A DNA stretch of 45,606 nucleotides from Corynebacterium sp. (GTDB taxonomy: Bacteria; Actinomycetota; Actinomycetes; Mycobacteriales; Mycobacteriaceae): positions 1 through 45,606 of the forward strand of contig NZ_JAUNKC010000027.1 in the NCBI RefSeq assembly GCF_030532965.1, read 5' to 3'. Position numbers and translations under genes: made by a program. Below the pieces are notes generated by a model. The model had not been told where the DNA came from and did not search any database. It was given only the letters and a program-made list of their open reading frames with translations. Of the stretch, positions 32,421 to 40,467 are shown piece by piece. Numbering within the stretch: position 1 is the stretch's first letter; the number at the start of each line of letters is the position of its first letter.

Positions 32421-33977
32421 TTACACTGGCATGAGGCCGTGCTTCTTGTGCGGCCGGGTAACCCGCTTATTGGCGAGAACTTCCAGAGCATCCGCGATGT
32501 GCTTGCGCGTTTCAGCTGGGTCGATGATGTCATCCACCAAGCCGCGGGACGCAGCCATAAACGGTGTGGAGAAGGTCTCCTTGTACAGCTGGATCAGCTC
32601 TTCCCGCTTAGCGGCTGGGTCTTCTGCCTCTTCGATTTCCTTACGGAACACCACGTTAACGGCACCCTCGGCACCCATCACCGCGATCTCGGCGGTCGGC
32701 CAGGCAAATACGCGATCTGCGCCTAGGTCCTTAGAGCACATGGCCAGGTGAGCGCCGCCGTAGGACTTGCGTAATTCGACGGTGATCTTTGGTACCGAAG
32801 CAGAAGAATATGCGTAGAGCATCTTTGCTCCGTGGCGGATGATACCGCCGTGCTCTTGAGCCACGCCAGGCATGAAACCCGGGACGTCGACAAGCGTAAT
32901 CAGCGGGATATTAAAGGCGTTGCAGAAGCGAATAAACTGCGAACCCTTGTCGGAAGAATTGATGTCAAGCACACCCGACATCACGTTTGGCTGATTGGCG
33001 ACGATACCGACAGTGCGACCGACGACCCGGCCGAAGCCCACGACGATTGATTGTGCGTAACCGGCCTGAACCTCCAGGAAATCGCCACGGTCGACAATCC
33101 GGGCGATGACCTCCCGAATATCGTAACCCTTCTTGCCGTCAACCGGCACAATATCGCGCAAGTATGGGTCTGGCTCCACAATCGGATCCGGGTCGACCAC
33201 CGGTGGTTCCTCGGTGTTGTTTTGCGGCAGGAAGCTTAGAAGCTTCTGGGTGATCAGGATCGCCTGCTCATCATCTTCAGCCACAAAGTGAATATTGCCG
33301 GCCTTCATCATGTGGGCATCTGCGCCACCGAGCTGATCGGAGGTCACGTCCTCGCCGGTCACCGACTTGATAACGCCTGGGCCGGTAATAAACATGTTTG
33401 CCTGGCGGGTTTGGATGATGAAGTCGGTAAGTGCTGGCGAATACGCTGCACCACCCGCGCACGGCCCCGCAATGATGGAAATCTGCGGCACCAAGCCGGA
33501 CAGCATGACGTTTCGGTAGAACACCTTGCCGTAGCCGGACAGCGAATCGATACCTTCCTGGACGCGGGCGCCGCCGGAGTCGTTGATGAATACAAACGGG
33601 GTACCAGTGGTAGCCGAGGCTTCCATCATGGCGGCCACCTTATTGGATTGAGTCTCACCAGCGCTACCGCCCATGACCGTGAAATCCTGGGATGCAATGT
33701 GTAGCGGGCGACCAAAGACCGCGCCAGAACCGGTGACCACGCCGTCAGCTGGGGCATCCGCCGTATCCATGCCGAAATGGGTGGTGCGGTGCTTGGCAAA
33801 CATGCCGGTTTCGTGGAACGTGCCTTCGTCGACAAGCGCTGCGATGCGTTCGCGGGCGGTGAGTTTGCCCTTTTCGTGCTGCTTATCGAGCTTCGCCTGG
33901 CCGCCGCCGAGTTCTACTTTTTTGCGTGCTTCTTCCAGCTGCTCAAGGCGCTGGGCCATTGTTGGTTCGTTAGCCAT
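32421..33977 (-). CDS. Methylmalonyl-CoA carboxyltransferase 12S-like subunit
   Basis: A 518-residue carboxyltransferase (crotonase-fold pair) of the PccB/MmdA family. Motifs include DEGTFHETGMFAKHRTTHFGMD at the start, GGSAGETQSNKVAAMMEASATTGTPFVFINDSGGARVQEG, PCAGGAAYSPALTDFIIQ, and PGFMPGVAQEHGGIIRHGAKMLYA. It would transfer CO2 between methylmalonyl-CoA or propionyl-CoA and biotin. The adjacent 5S-like gene and a biotin carrier point to a full transcarboxylase; a plain acyl-CoA carboxylase would need an AccA/biotin carboxylase partner, which is not seen here. Confidence 0.92.
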   Translation of the reverse strand: MANEPTMAQRLEQLEEARKKVELGGGQAKLDKQHEKGKLTARERIAALVDEGTFHETGMFAKHRTTHFGMDTADAPADGVVTGSGAVFGRPLHIASQDFTVMGGSAGETQSNKVAAMMEASATTGTPFVFINDSGGARVQEGIDSLSGYGKVFYRNVMLSGLVPQISIIAGPCAGGAAYSPALTDFIIQTRQANMFITGPGVIKSVTGEDVTSDQLGGADAHMMKAGNIHFVAEDDEQAILITQKLLSFLPQNNTEEPPVVDPDPIVEPDPYLRDIVPVDGKKGYDIREVIARIVDRGDFLEVQAGYAQSIVVGFGRVVGRTVGIVANQPNVMSGVLDINSSDKGSQFIRFCNAFNIPLITLVDVPGFMPGVAQEHGGIIRHGAKMLYAYSSASVPKITVELRKSYGGAHLAMCSKDLGADRVFAWPTAEIAVMGAEGAVNVVFRKEIEEAEDPAAKREELIQLYKETFSTPFMAASRGLVDDIIDPAETRKHIADALEVLANKRVTRPHKKHGLMPV

Positions 33978-33986
33978 GATGTCTCC

Positions 33987-35468
33987 TTATTCAGCTGGCT
34001 CGACGCGGACAGTTTGGGTGCGGCCACCCACGGTCACCTGGTAGGTGATCGGCTCCAGGACCGGTTCGTTTTCCCGTTTCTTCAACTTCGCCGGATCGGT
34101 ACCCACATTCTTCGGGCCCTCGTGGCGGGTCTTGAAAAATCCCGGAGCAACGCCTGGGAAGAGGGCATTCGTCAGCACGTCTTCATCGCTGCCGCCGAAA
34201 CCTTCCAGTTTCGCGGCTTCGTCGCGCAGGTTATCCCATTCTGGTTCCAATAGATCCGCGGGCCGACAGGTGATGGCTTCTTTCTTGGTCTGAGCCTCAG
34301 CCTGCTTAATCAGCTCGGGGTCACGTTCGCCGATGCACTCGCCGTAGTATCCCAACATCAGGTCCGCGAATTCGGCGGTCATCACCTTGTACCGCCCCAT
34401 CAGCACGTTGAATACCGCCTGGGTACCAACAATCTGGGAGGAAGGTGTAACCAGCGGCGGGTAGCCTGCATCCTTACGCACGAGCGGCACTTCAGCCATC
34501 ACTTCGTCGATGCGGTCGCCTGCGCCCTGAGCGTTCAGCTGCGATTCCATGTTCGACAACATGCCGCCTGGAATCTGAGAGAGGAAGATATTGGTATCCA
34601 CCAAGGTCTTGGACTCAAATTCCTTGTACTTGGGGCGGATCTTCTTGAAGTGGTCTCGGATATTGATCAACCGGTCCATATCCAAATCGGTGGTGTAATC
34701 GGTGCCTTCCAGCATCTCCACCAGGGATTCGGTCGGATTGTGGCCTGGGCCCAGCGACAAGGAAGAGATCGCAGAATCCACCACATCGGCGCCTGCCTCG
34801 ATGGCCTTCATCAAGGTCACCAAAGTCACGCCGGTCGTAGAGTGGCAGTGGACATTGATCTGGGTGTCCTCGCCGTAGGTTTCTTTAATTCCCCGAATGA
34901 TGTCGTATGCCGGCTGTGGCTTAAGCAACGCCGCCATGTCCTTCAACGCGATGGAATCCGCGCCCATATCCAGAAGCTGACCGGCTTGTTTCACGTAGCC
35001 TTCGACATCGTGCAGCGGCGAAACGGTGTAGCAGATCGTGCCCTGGGCGTGTCCGTCTACTTTCTTCACCGCACTCATGGCGCGTTCGAGGTTGCGTGGG
35101 TCGTTCAAGGCGTCGAAAACGCGGAATACATCCATTCCGTTTTCTTTGGATTTCTCCACAAATTTATCCACCACCAAGTCTTCATAGTGGCGGTAACCCA
35201 AGAGGTTCTGCCCGCGCAGCAACATCTGCAACCGGGAATTGGGCATCAACTCACGGAAGGTGCGCAGACGCTTCCAAGGATCTTCGTTGAGGAAGCGGAT
35301 ACACGCGTCGAAAGTCGCACCGCCCCAACACTCAACGGACCAAAATCCGGCCTTATCAATATCCTCGCAAGCATCCACCATGTCTTCCAGGGCCATACGG
35401 GTGGCAAATAGACTCTGGTGTGCATCACGGAGTGCAACTTCGGTCACTCCAATTTTTCGTGGACTCAT
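33987..35468 (-). CDS. Transcarboxylase 5S-like subunit (pyruvate/oxaloacetate half)
   Basis: Start set at ATG 35468 (MSPRKIGVTEVALRDAHQS), giving 493 residues, close to the Propionibacterium 5S subunit. It is a TIM-barrel carboxyltransferase: D15 in RDAHQS, the likely carbamylated K176 in ADSIALKDMAALL, and H206/H208 in INVHCHST bind the metal. It would carry out pyruvate + carboxybiotin to oxaloacetate. It is also similar to OadA, but no membrane OadB subunit is present, and no C-terminal biotin domain. It starts the operon 5S-12S-small protein-1.3S. Confidence 0.92.
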   Translation of the reverse strand: MSPRKIGVTEVALRDAHQSLFATRMALEDMVDACEDIDKAGFWSVECWGGATFDACIRFLNEDPWKRLRTFRELMPNSRLQMLLRGQNLLGYRHYEDLVVDKFVEKSKENGMDVFRVFDALNDPRNLERAMSAVKKVDGHAQGTICYTVSPLHDVEGYVKQAGQLLDMGADSIALKDMAALLKPQPAYDIIRGIKETYGEDTQINVHCHSTTGVTLVTLMKAIEAGADVVDSAISSLSLGPGHNPTESLVEMLEGTDYTTDLDMDRLINIRDHFKKIRPKYKEFESKTLVDTNIFLSQIPGGMLSNMESQLNAQGAGDRIDEVMAEVPLVRKDAGYPPLVTPSSQIVGTQAVFNVLMGRYKVMTAEFADLMLGYYGECIGERDPELIKQAEAQTKKEAITCRPADLLEPEWDNLRDEAAKLEGFGGSDEDVLTNALFPGVAPGFFKTRHEGPKNVGTDPAKLKKRENEPVLEPITYQVTVGGRTQTVRVEPAE

Positions 35469-35871
35469 ACGTCCAAGACTATTGCAGTTTTCCACTTTCC
35501 GCATGTTCGGTTTTGTCCAGTTTTGCACCCGTTTCTTTTGGTTTTTTACACATTCAACCCATGTTTTTCCCAAACGCTATGCCCGAACAAAAAATCTGCG
35601 CTGCTCAATCCCTAGGATTGTTGCACAATTTTTCCGTCGCCCTACCCCCGTCACACCCTAACCAGACACGAGCGGGCGATCACGTGCCGGTTCAAAAGTG
35701 AACAATCGCACATTTTATCCCACTCATTCACCACCGAACCTGCGCCATTGCCCGTTCTCCGACCCGCAATACCGGCAGATTTCAAATTTTTTAAAAACTT
35801 TGGGAATAGAAAATTTAAGCGCCGCGTTGACCTATGCAGAACCAAAGAACACATAGGAAAGGTCAATCAAT
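35469..35871. promoter_or_regulatory. Divergent gap between transcarboxylase and DM13 genes
   Basis: No gene is seen in these 403 bases. On the transcarboxylase side there is a palindrome GTTCA-AAAG-TGAAC at 35690-35703. Just before the DM13 gene, TTGACCTATG at 35827-35836 and CATAGG...GGTCAA at 35852-35866 form nested inverted repeats spanning the ribosome-site region; TTGACC could also be a -35 element. Which protein binds here is unknown. Confidence 0.45.
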
Positions 35872-36450
35872 ATGAAAAAGGTAGTGAAGTTCGGCGCTCC
35901 GTTAGCGGTGATCGCGCTGGCCATCGCCCTAGCGGTTTTCAAACCATGGCTGTTGTTTGTGGACAAGGAGGTCAACGACGAGATCCCAAATTTCACAGCC
36001 CAGACTGCCCCGGCAACCACGACCGCGCAGTCCGAACCTGGTACCAGCGAAACACCCGGCACTGCCACCACCGAAGCGAACGAGACCCCCACCACCCCGG
36101 TTCTGATCGCCCAAGGGGACTTCATCTCCCACGAGCACGAAACCACTGGTCGCGCATTGGTGTTCAAACTACCCAACGGAAGCCACCAGTTAGCCCTGGA
36201 AAACCTCGCAACCTCCAACGGCCCCGACGTGAACGTGTGGTTCTCCCAAGGACCTGTCGTTGAGGGTGTTGCCGGGTGGACCACCGCGAATGACCATCCT
36301 CACCTTTCCTTAGGCGCAATCAAGGGCAATGTCGGCAATCAGGTTTATGATCTTCCGGCCGATTTCAACCCCAGCGACTGGCCAACTGTTGATCTATGGT
36401 GCGAGCAATTCGGCGTCAGCTTCGGTGCCGCAGCGCTTCAAGCGGTATAA
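35872..36450 (+). CDS. Membrane-anchored DM13-domain protein
   Basis: A 192-residue protein. Residues about 5-24 (VVKFGAPLAVIALAIALAVF) form a signal anchor, then a Thr/Ala/Pro/Glu-rich linker (about 45-80), and a DM13 domain: GDFISHEHETTGRALVFKL, LENLATSNGPDVNVWFSQG, LGAIKGNVGNQVYDLPADF and WPTVDLWCEQFGVSFGAAAL. DM13 domains may work in electron transfer with a conserved Cys, here in LWCEQF, facing outward. The ribosome site is AGGAAAGG. A terminator follows. Confidence 0.88.
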   Translation: MKKVVKFGAPLAVIALAIALAVFKPWLLFVDKEVNDEIPNFTAQTAPATTTAQSEPGTSETPGTATTEANETPTTPVLIAQGDFISHEHETTGRALVFKLPNGSHQLALENLATSNGPDVNVWFSQGPVVEGVAGWTTANDHPHLSLGAIKGNVGNQVYDLPADFNPSDWPTVDLWCEQFGVSFGAAALQAV

Positions 36451-36474
36451 CACCACCCAATAAAAACGAAAAGA

Positions 36475-36512
36475 AACCGCGTCAGGGCACCCCACGCCCG
36501 GCGCGGTTTTTT
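36475..36512 (+). terminator. Rho-independent terminator
   Basis: AACCGCG at 36475-36481 pairs with CGCGGTT at 36502-36508, inside which a second CGCC/GGCG-type pairing may form, followed by a T-run. It lies 24 bases after the DM13 stop codon. Confidence 0.9.
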
Positions 36513-36632
36513 GATGCGCAGGCAGCACCTATCATGCGATACCGTAGTACCAGCGCTACTAATTGCTGAGAAACCACAGAGACACCCGTCATGCTCCGAA
36601 CATGAGGCTGACGGAAAAACTGAGGGGAAACC

Positions 36633-37577
36633 GTGACCGAATCCACTCCTATTTCTGCGCAGACTTCTGCGGAGGCTTCCTCCGAGTCTTCCGCACTCGC
36701 TTCCACGCACGCTTCCGCACATACTTCCGCACAGGAAAACTCAGCCGAAAATACCGTTCAAGCTGCCACATCGAGCAAAAACTGTGCCATCGTCTCAGTA
36801 TCATCGCTACCGGTAGCCCAATGAAAAGCTGAATTATCCCGGCGCGCAGGGATAGATTTCCCAGTTTTCCGGCTGTTAGCGCCATCTTTTCCTGGCGTCT
36901 ATTCGATGCTCCTGTTCTCGAGCGGCCAGTGGCTTTTGGGAACTGTGGCTACAGCTGTGGCACTAGTGGCTTTCATTTTCGTGGTGCCCCGGGATATTGG
37001 GTCCGGAATGAATGTCAATACCTTGGATTTTTCGCCTGGTTCACGTTCACGCAATCGGGTGTATCGCACAATTGCAGCTAAGCTGCTGGCAGCTGTGCTA
37101 CCGATTGCAGCTTCGGTGGCGGCATCTGGTGCCAGTTATTTCGGGTTGCCCTTGGTTTTGCCGGATATGCCGCCGTGGTTAGCTCCGCTTATTTCTGCGG
37201 CTTTTCTCAGTCCGGTTGTCGCCCTGGTGTTGAAAGCAGGAATGACCGAACTAGTAATGGAAGGACGCGACCGAGCTCGCCGCGCGCTGAGCACAATTTC
37301 AGATCCGGTGCCGGATGACGCGCGGAAATGTGTGCTTCGGGGAAATAATCCGCTGTTGATCCAAACACTGTTGGTCTTGGGCGCAGTGTGCGGAATCCAG
37401 GTCTTCGCTAGCCGCTTAAGCCAGGTCTCGGGGCTAACGCTTGACGAAGTTTTAGCCAGTGCGGCTGAGCTGGAGCGGCACGGTTTGGTTCGGGTGAGCA
37501 CTGTAGCGCATCGCAGTACGCCGGAAAAGTGGTATGGGGAATTGACGGCAAAAGGGGTTCAGGCTGCAGCTGGATAA
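36633..37577 (+). pseudogene. Membrane protein gene interrupted by an in-frame TGA
   Basis: From GTG 36633 (site GAGGGGA) the frame codes for 63 residues rich in Ser, Thr and Ala, to a TGA at 36822-36824. It then stays open in the same frame for 28 codons and joins the 223-residue frame from 36906 to 37577, for 314 codons in all. The second part has membrane helices (LLGTVATAVALVAFIFVV, LLAAVLPIAASVAAS, PWLAPLISAAFLSPVVALVL) and a winged-helix-like end (LTLDEVLASAAELERHGLVRV). The ATG at 36906 has no ribosome site. A Trp TGG or Arg CGA codon changed to TGA would explain this. Family not recognised. Confidence 0.75.
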
Positions 37578-37583
37578 AGTCAA

Positions 37584-37619
37584 AACTGCGGCCGGTTCGA
37601 AACTAACCAAGCCGCAGTT
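37584..37619 (+). terminator. Hairpin after the broken membrane gene
   Basis: AACTGCGGC at 37584-37592 and GCCGCAGTT at 37611-37619 are exact reverse complements. Little of a T-run follows on either strand. The stem is seven bases after the stop codon. Confidence 0.7.
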
Positions 37620-37669
37620 CTATTTCGAATGGTGTTTTCACCACTACCCCAATGAATCAGCGCAGATGG

Positions 37670-38191
37670 CTACACTGGCCGACGATTTCCAGGTGGCACG
37701 TTCTCCCCGGTCATGGTGCCGGGGCGAGTGTTTTCATTCGGTGCCCAGCCTTCCTTGTTGCTGAAGCTTTCGAAATCCCAGTTACTGCTGTAGTCGTAGT
37801 CGTCTCCAGTCTTGCGTTCATACGCATCGGCCGCGATATATAGCAGGTGTTCGAATTCCATCTCGCGCGGCATGTGGCTCGGGTCGTTGAGCACTTCGGC
37901 GTAGTATTCGCGGCCGTTTGCCACCACGACGCACCGGGTGTAGAGGAAGTCGTCGGCCGAAATGTAGTCGTCGCCGTTATCGGGATCGGCTTCGCCTAGG
38001 TATGCGTAGCGGGCGTGTTCGCGGGTGTCGAGTGTGTATAAAAAGCGGTGCAAGTGTTCGGTAAAAGCATTAATGTTGTCTACCGTTCCCGCCGCGAGCT
38101 TTTCGACGGCCGGTTCCACCACCGCTTCATCGTCGCCAAGCTCGTCCCAGTCGAAGGATTCGATGAGATCCCAAAACTCAGATTCTGTCAT
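37670..38191 (-). CDS. DUF4240 protein
   Basis: A 173-residue protein matching the DUF4240 pattern: MTESEFWDLIESFDWDELGDDEAVVEPAVEKLA, FLYTLDTREHARYAYLG, SADDFLYTRCVVVANGREYYAEVL, then FEHLLYIAADAYERKTG. The family is common in actinobacteria and often sits with toxin-immunity genes; a role in protection from effectors is suggested but not proven. It is downstream of, and 10 bases from, the DUF2442-DMP19 gene, so the two are likely cotranscribed. Confidence 0.85.
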   Translation of the reverse strand: MTESEFWDLIESFDWDELGDDEAVVEPAVEKLAAGTVDNINAFTEHLHRFLYTLDTREHARYAYLGEADPDNGDDYISADDFLYTRCVVVANGREYYAEVLNDPSHMPREMEFEHLLYIAADAYERKTGDDYDYSSNWDFESFSNKEGWAPNENTRPGTMTGENVPPGNRRPV

Positions 38192-38201
38192 TTTCTCCCC
38201 T

Positions 38202-38870
38202 TTATGTGTGGTTGCTCATTGTGACCTTATCACTATAGGTCGCCACCACCAACGCGGGGAGGTTTTCGGGATAATCCCAGAATCTCTTTTCCAATTCCTC
38301 TAAAGCGTCATCGTCCTGTTCCGTGAGTGTTGCGAGAATGACCTCCATGACGTCGCGGGAAGCATCGGACTGAGCGATCGTTATGGCTGGGGTGATTAGG
38401 CCCATCATTGCCTCTAACAATTTGATAGTGTCATTCGCCCCCATCCGGGTTAAAGCGGCGAGTGCGAGATCATAAATTGTGGTGCCTCCATTTTCGAAGA
38501 ACGCCAGGAACCCACCGTTATTGATTTCAAGCTCCATCAGATACAGCGCGACAAGCTGTTGGTCATCGGTGCTTAATTGTGTGAGATCCCACCCTACCGA
38601 TTCCCACCGGTTTTCCGCCGCATCATACAGCGAGCTTTGCAGACAATACAGCACATCAATGATTCCGTCTGGGGTTGGTGGTTTGATTTCCGGCCAGTTC
38701 AGCCCAAAGCCGTCTGGGGTCTTTTCCCATTGGGATAATTGAGCCTTAGTTGCTTTCTCTAATGTCACATGCCGCGATAAGGGTTCGGTCACCACCACCC
38801 CGTTTTCCAACGTGATCTCTATCGCTTCTTCGGTCACTGCAACATCAGCGATTGCAAATCCTGCCAGCAT
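38202..38870 (-). CDS. DUF2442-DMP19 (DUF4375)-like fusion protein
   Basis: This 222-residue protein joins two domains. Residues about 1-60 (IADVAVTEEAIEITLENGVVVTEPLSRHVTLEKAT) match the DUF2442 beta fold. Residues about 90-200 (LVALYLMELEINNGGFLAFFENGGTTIYDLALAALTRMGANDTIKL) match the DUF4375/DMP19 domain, whose Neisseria member is a DNA-mimic protein. Together with the DUF4240 gene it forms a small unit with an immunity-type look. Both calls are by eye and should be treated as probable. Confidence 0.78.
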   Translation of the reverse strand: MLAGFAIADVAVTEEAIEITLENGVVVTEPLSRHVTLEKATKAQLSQWEKTPDGFGLNWPEIKPPTPDGIIDVLYCLQSSLYDAAENRWESVGWDLTQLSTDDQQLVALYLMELEINNGGFLAFFENGGTTIYDLALAALTRMGANDTIKLLEAMMGLITPAITIAQSDASRDVMEVILATLTEQDDDALEELEKRFWDYPENLPALVVATYSDKVTMSNHT

Positions 38871-39045
38871 GTCTCCTCCTTGATGTCTCGCCTAAGAATA
38901 CGCGCGCTCCTGGCTTACAACAATGTTGGCAATATGTTAATTGCCCTACGCCATAGCCTGCCGTTTTGATGATACGGAAGTTCATTTTCCGCCCTACTTT
39001 TTCTCTAGACGAAGTTCCACGTACCTCGCCACACACTAGCTGTTG

Positions 39046-39433
39046 GCCCGGTACCCGTTGACCCAACTCGACTTTTACCTCCCCTGGGCCCTGAAACCAC
39101 CGACCACACCATGAAAAGGTCGAGTTACCTACAAAAGCTTGCACCGTTACCTTCCTTGATGCAGGTCATAGACGCACAAAAACACCGGAATCCACACCAC
39201 TAAAAACTCCCCACCCCAAAGAACGAGCCTGGGCACATCACCACCTGTCCTACGCCCCCACAACCATCCGAAGCCCCTCCCCCAAGTCCCATATCAAGGC
39301 GCGGCTAGCCCGGTATCCGTTGACCCAACTCGACTTTTACCTCCCCTAGGCCCCGAAACTACCCACCGATCCATGAAAAGGTCGAGTTACCTACAGAAGC
39401 TGGCACTGGCTACCTGTTTTTTCGCAGGTCATA
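39046..39433. repeat. Two direct copies of a ~125-bp intergenic repeat
   Basis: Copies begin at 39046 and 39308 (offset 262) with GCCCGGTA(C/T)CCGTTGAC and run past GCAGGTCATA at 39161 and 39424, with scattered substitutions and one small length change. Each has an internal pair AACTCGAC/GTCGAGTT about 45 bases apart, giving a hairpin or a small cruciform. This looks like a dispersed genome repeat; other copies would be outside this window. Confidence 0.8.
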
Positions 39434-39480
39434 GCCACAGTTTCTCGCACGAATGCATCGCACGTCAGGGAATAAACAAA

Positions 39481-39523
39481 AACCACGACAGCCCGCTGCC
39501 TTTCGGCGTGGACTGTCGTGGTT
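39481..39523 (-). terminator. Bidirectional terminator after the kinase gene
   Basis: AACCACGACAG (39481-39491) pairs with CTGTCGTGGTT (39513-39523). T-runs follow on both strands (TTTTTAGG to the right; TTTTTGTTTATT to the left). It lies about 36 bases after the stop of the minus-strand kinase. Confidence 0.93.
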
Positions 39524-39559
39524 TTTAGGAGTTACCGTTTGATCATACGGCAAGGTGGC

Positions 39560-40462
39560 TTAAGGAAAATCGAGATCTTTCGCATAAGCATAGGAGTACT
39601 GGGTGCCGCGTTTTGTCACGGAGTCTGCCGCGTAGAACGCCGCCCTTGTCAGCGCGGCCTCAAGGTCCAGACCCGTTTCAATCGCGTTCGCAAATGCCCC
39701 GATGAAGGCGTCACCTGCGCCAGTGGTGTCAACGGCTTCGACCTTGAATGGTGGGATTTCCCCTTCACCGGATTCGGTTAAGTAGTACACGCCTCGGGCC
39801 CCAAGGGTGACCACCACATTGGTGATTCCAGCATCGGACAATGTCTTGGCAGCTTCTTTGACCCGCTCCATGGTATCGACCGGCATGCCGGTGATGAGCG
39901 CTAGTTCCGTTTCATTGGGCATGAAGTAGTCGCACCCGGTGATTCGGTCAAGCTCTAATCCAGGTGTGGCTGGTGCCGGGTTAAGCAGCACAGGTATGCC
40001 AAGCTGGTTGCCCAGCTCAATGGCGTAGTACACGGATTCCAGCGGAATTTCCAGCTGCAAAATGATCAGCGAGCACTTTTCCAGATCAGCTTTCGCCTGG
40101 TCAATGTCGGCGGGGCTGAGTTTGGCATTGGCACCTTTGATGATCAGAATCGAGTTCTGTGAGTTTTTATCCACGAAGATGGGGGCCACGCCACTGGTGG
40201 TGTCGGTATCCAACACATAGGTGGTATCGATACCGTTGGCTGCGAAATTCGCCTTGGTATTCGCAGCGAAGGCGTCGTTACCCACCCGAGTGAGCATGAG
40301 CACTTCCGAACCGTTGCGGGCGGCGGCGATTGCTTGGTTGGCTCCCTTGCCACCGCACCCTAGTTGGAAATCGGGGGCTTCGACGGTTTCGCCGGGGTCC
40401 GGCATCCGATCGATATAGGTGATGAGATCCACCATATTGGAGCCAATGACGGCGATGGTCAT
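39560..40462 (-). CDS. Ribokinase-family sugar kinase, probably deoxyribokinase
   Basis: A 300-residue PfkB/ribokinase enzyme. Substrate loop GCGGKGANQAIAAARNG at 35-51, ATP-binding and catalytic base DTTGAGDAFIGAFA near 244-257, and an NPAPATPG loop are clear. Ribokinase would make ribose 5-phosphate. The rest of the operon (deoC, FucP-like transporter, DUF4432 protein, SorC regulator) mirrors the deoQKPX operon of Salmonella, where DeoK phosphorylates 2-deoxyribose. That makes deoxyribokinase the likelier role; the two cannot be told apart by motifs. Confidence 0.85.
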   Translation of the reverse strand: MTIAVIGSNMVDLITYIDRMPDPGETVEAPDFQLGCGGKGANQAIAAARNGSEVLMLTRVGNDAFAANTKANFAANGIDTTYVLDTDTTSGVAPIFVDKNSQNSILIIKGANAKLSPADIDQAKADLEKCSLIILQLEIPLESVYYAIELGNQLGIPVLLNPAPATPGLELDRITGCDYFMPNETELALITGMPVDTMERVKEAAKTLSDAGITNVVVTLGARGVYYLTESGEGEIPPFKVEAVDTTGAGDAFIGAFANAIETGLDLEAALTRAAFYAADSVTKRGTQYSYAYAKDLDFP

Positions 40463-40467
40463 TGTGG

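Larger units (their letters stand above)
38871..39559. other. 690-bp gap with repeats and one terminator
   Basis: No convincing gene is found. The gap holds two copies of a ~125-bp repeat (39046-39170, 39308-39433), described separately, and a terminator at 39481-39523. Frames on the minus strand through the first copy are not conserved in the second, which has an early stop. Confidence 0.7.

Noticed and set aside
34000..35468. Oxaloacetate decarboxylase instead of transcarboxylase
   Set aside because: No membrane beta subunit gene is near, and the 12S-like gene and separate biotin carrier fit transcarboxylase better.
36822..36824. TGA as selenocysteine or programmed readthrough
   Set aside because: No selenocysteine hairpin is seen after the TGA, and corynebacteria are not known for UGA recoding; a nonsense mutation is simpler.
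38845..39144. Minus-strand 99-residue frame in the repeat
   Set aside because: The second repeat copy has an early stop in this frame and no conservation of codon pattern, so the frame is not maintained.
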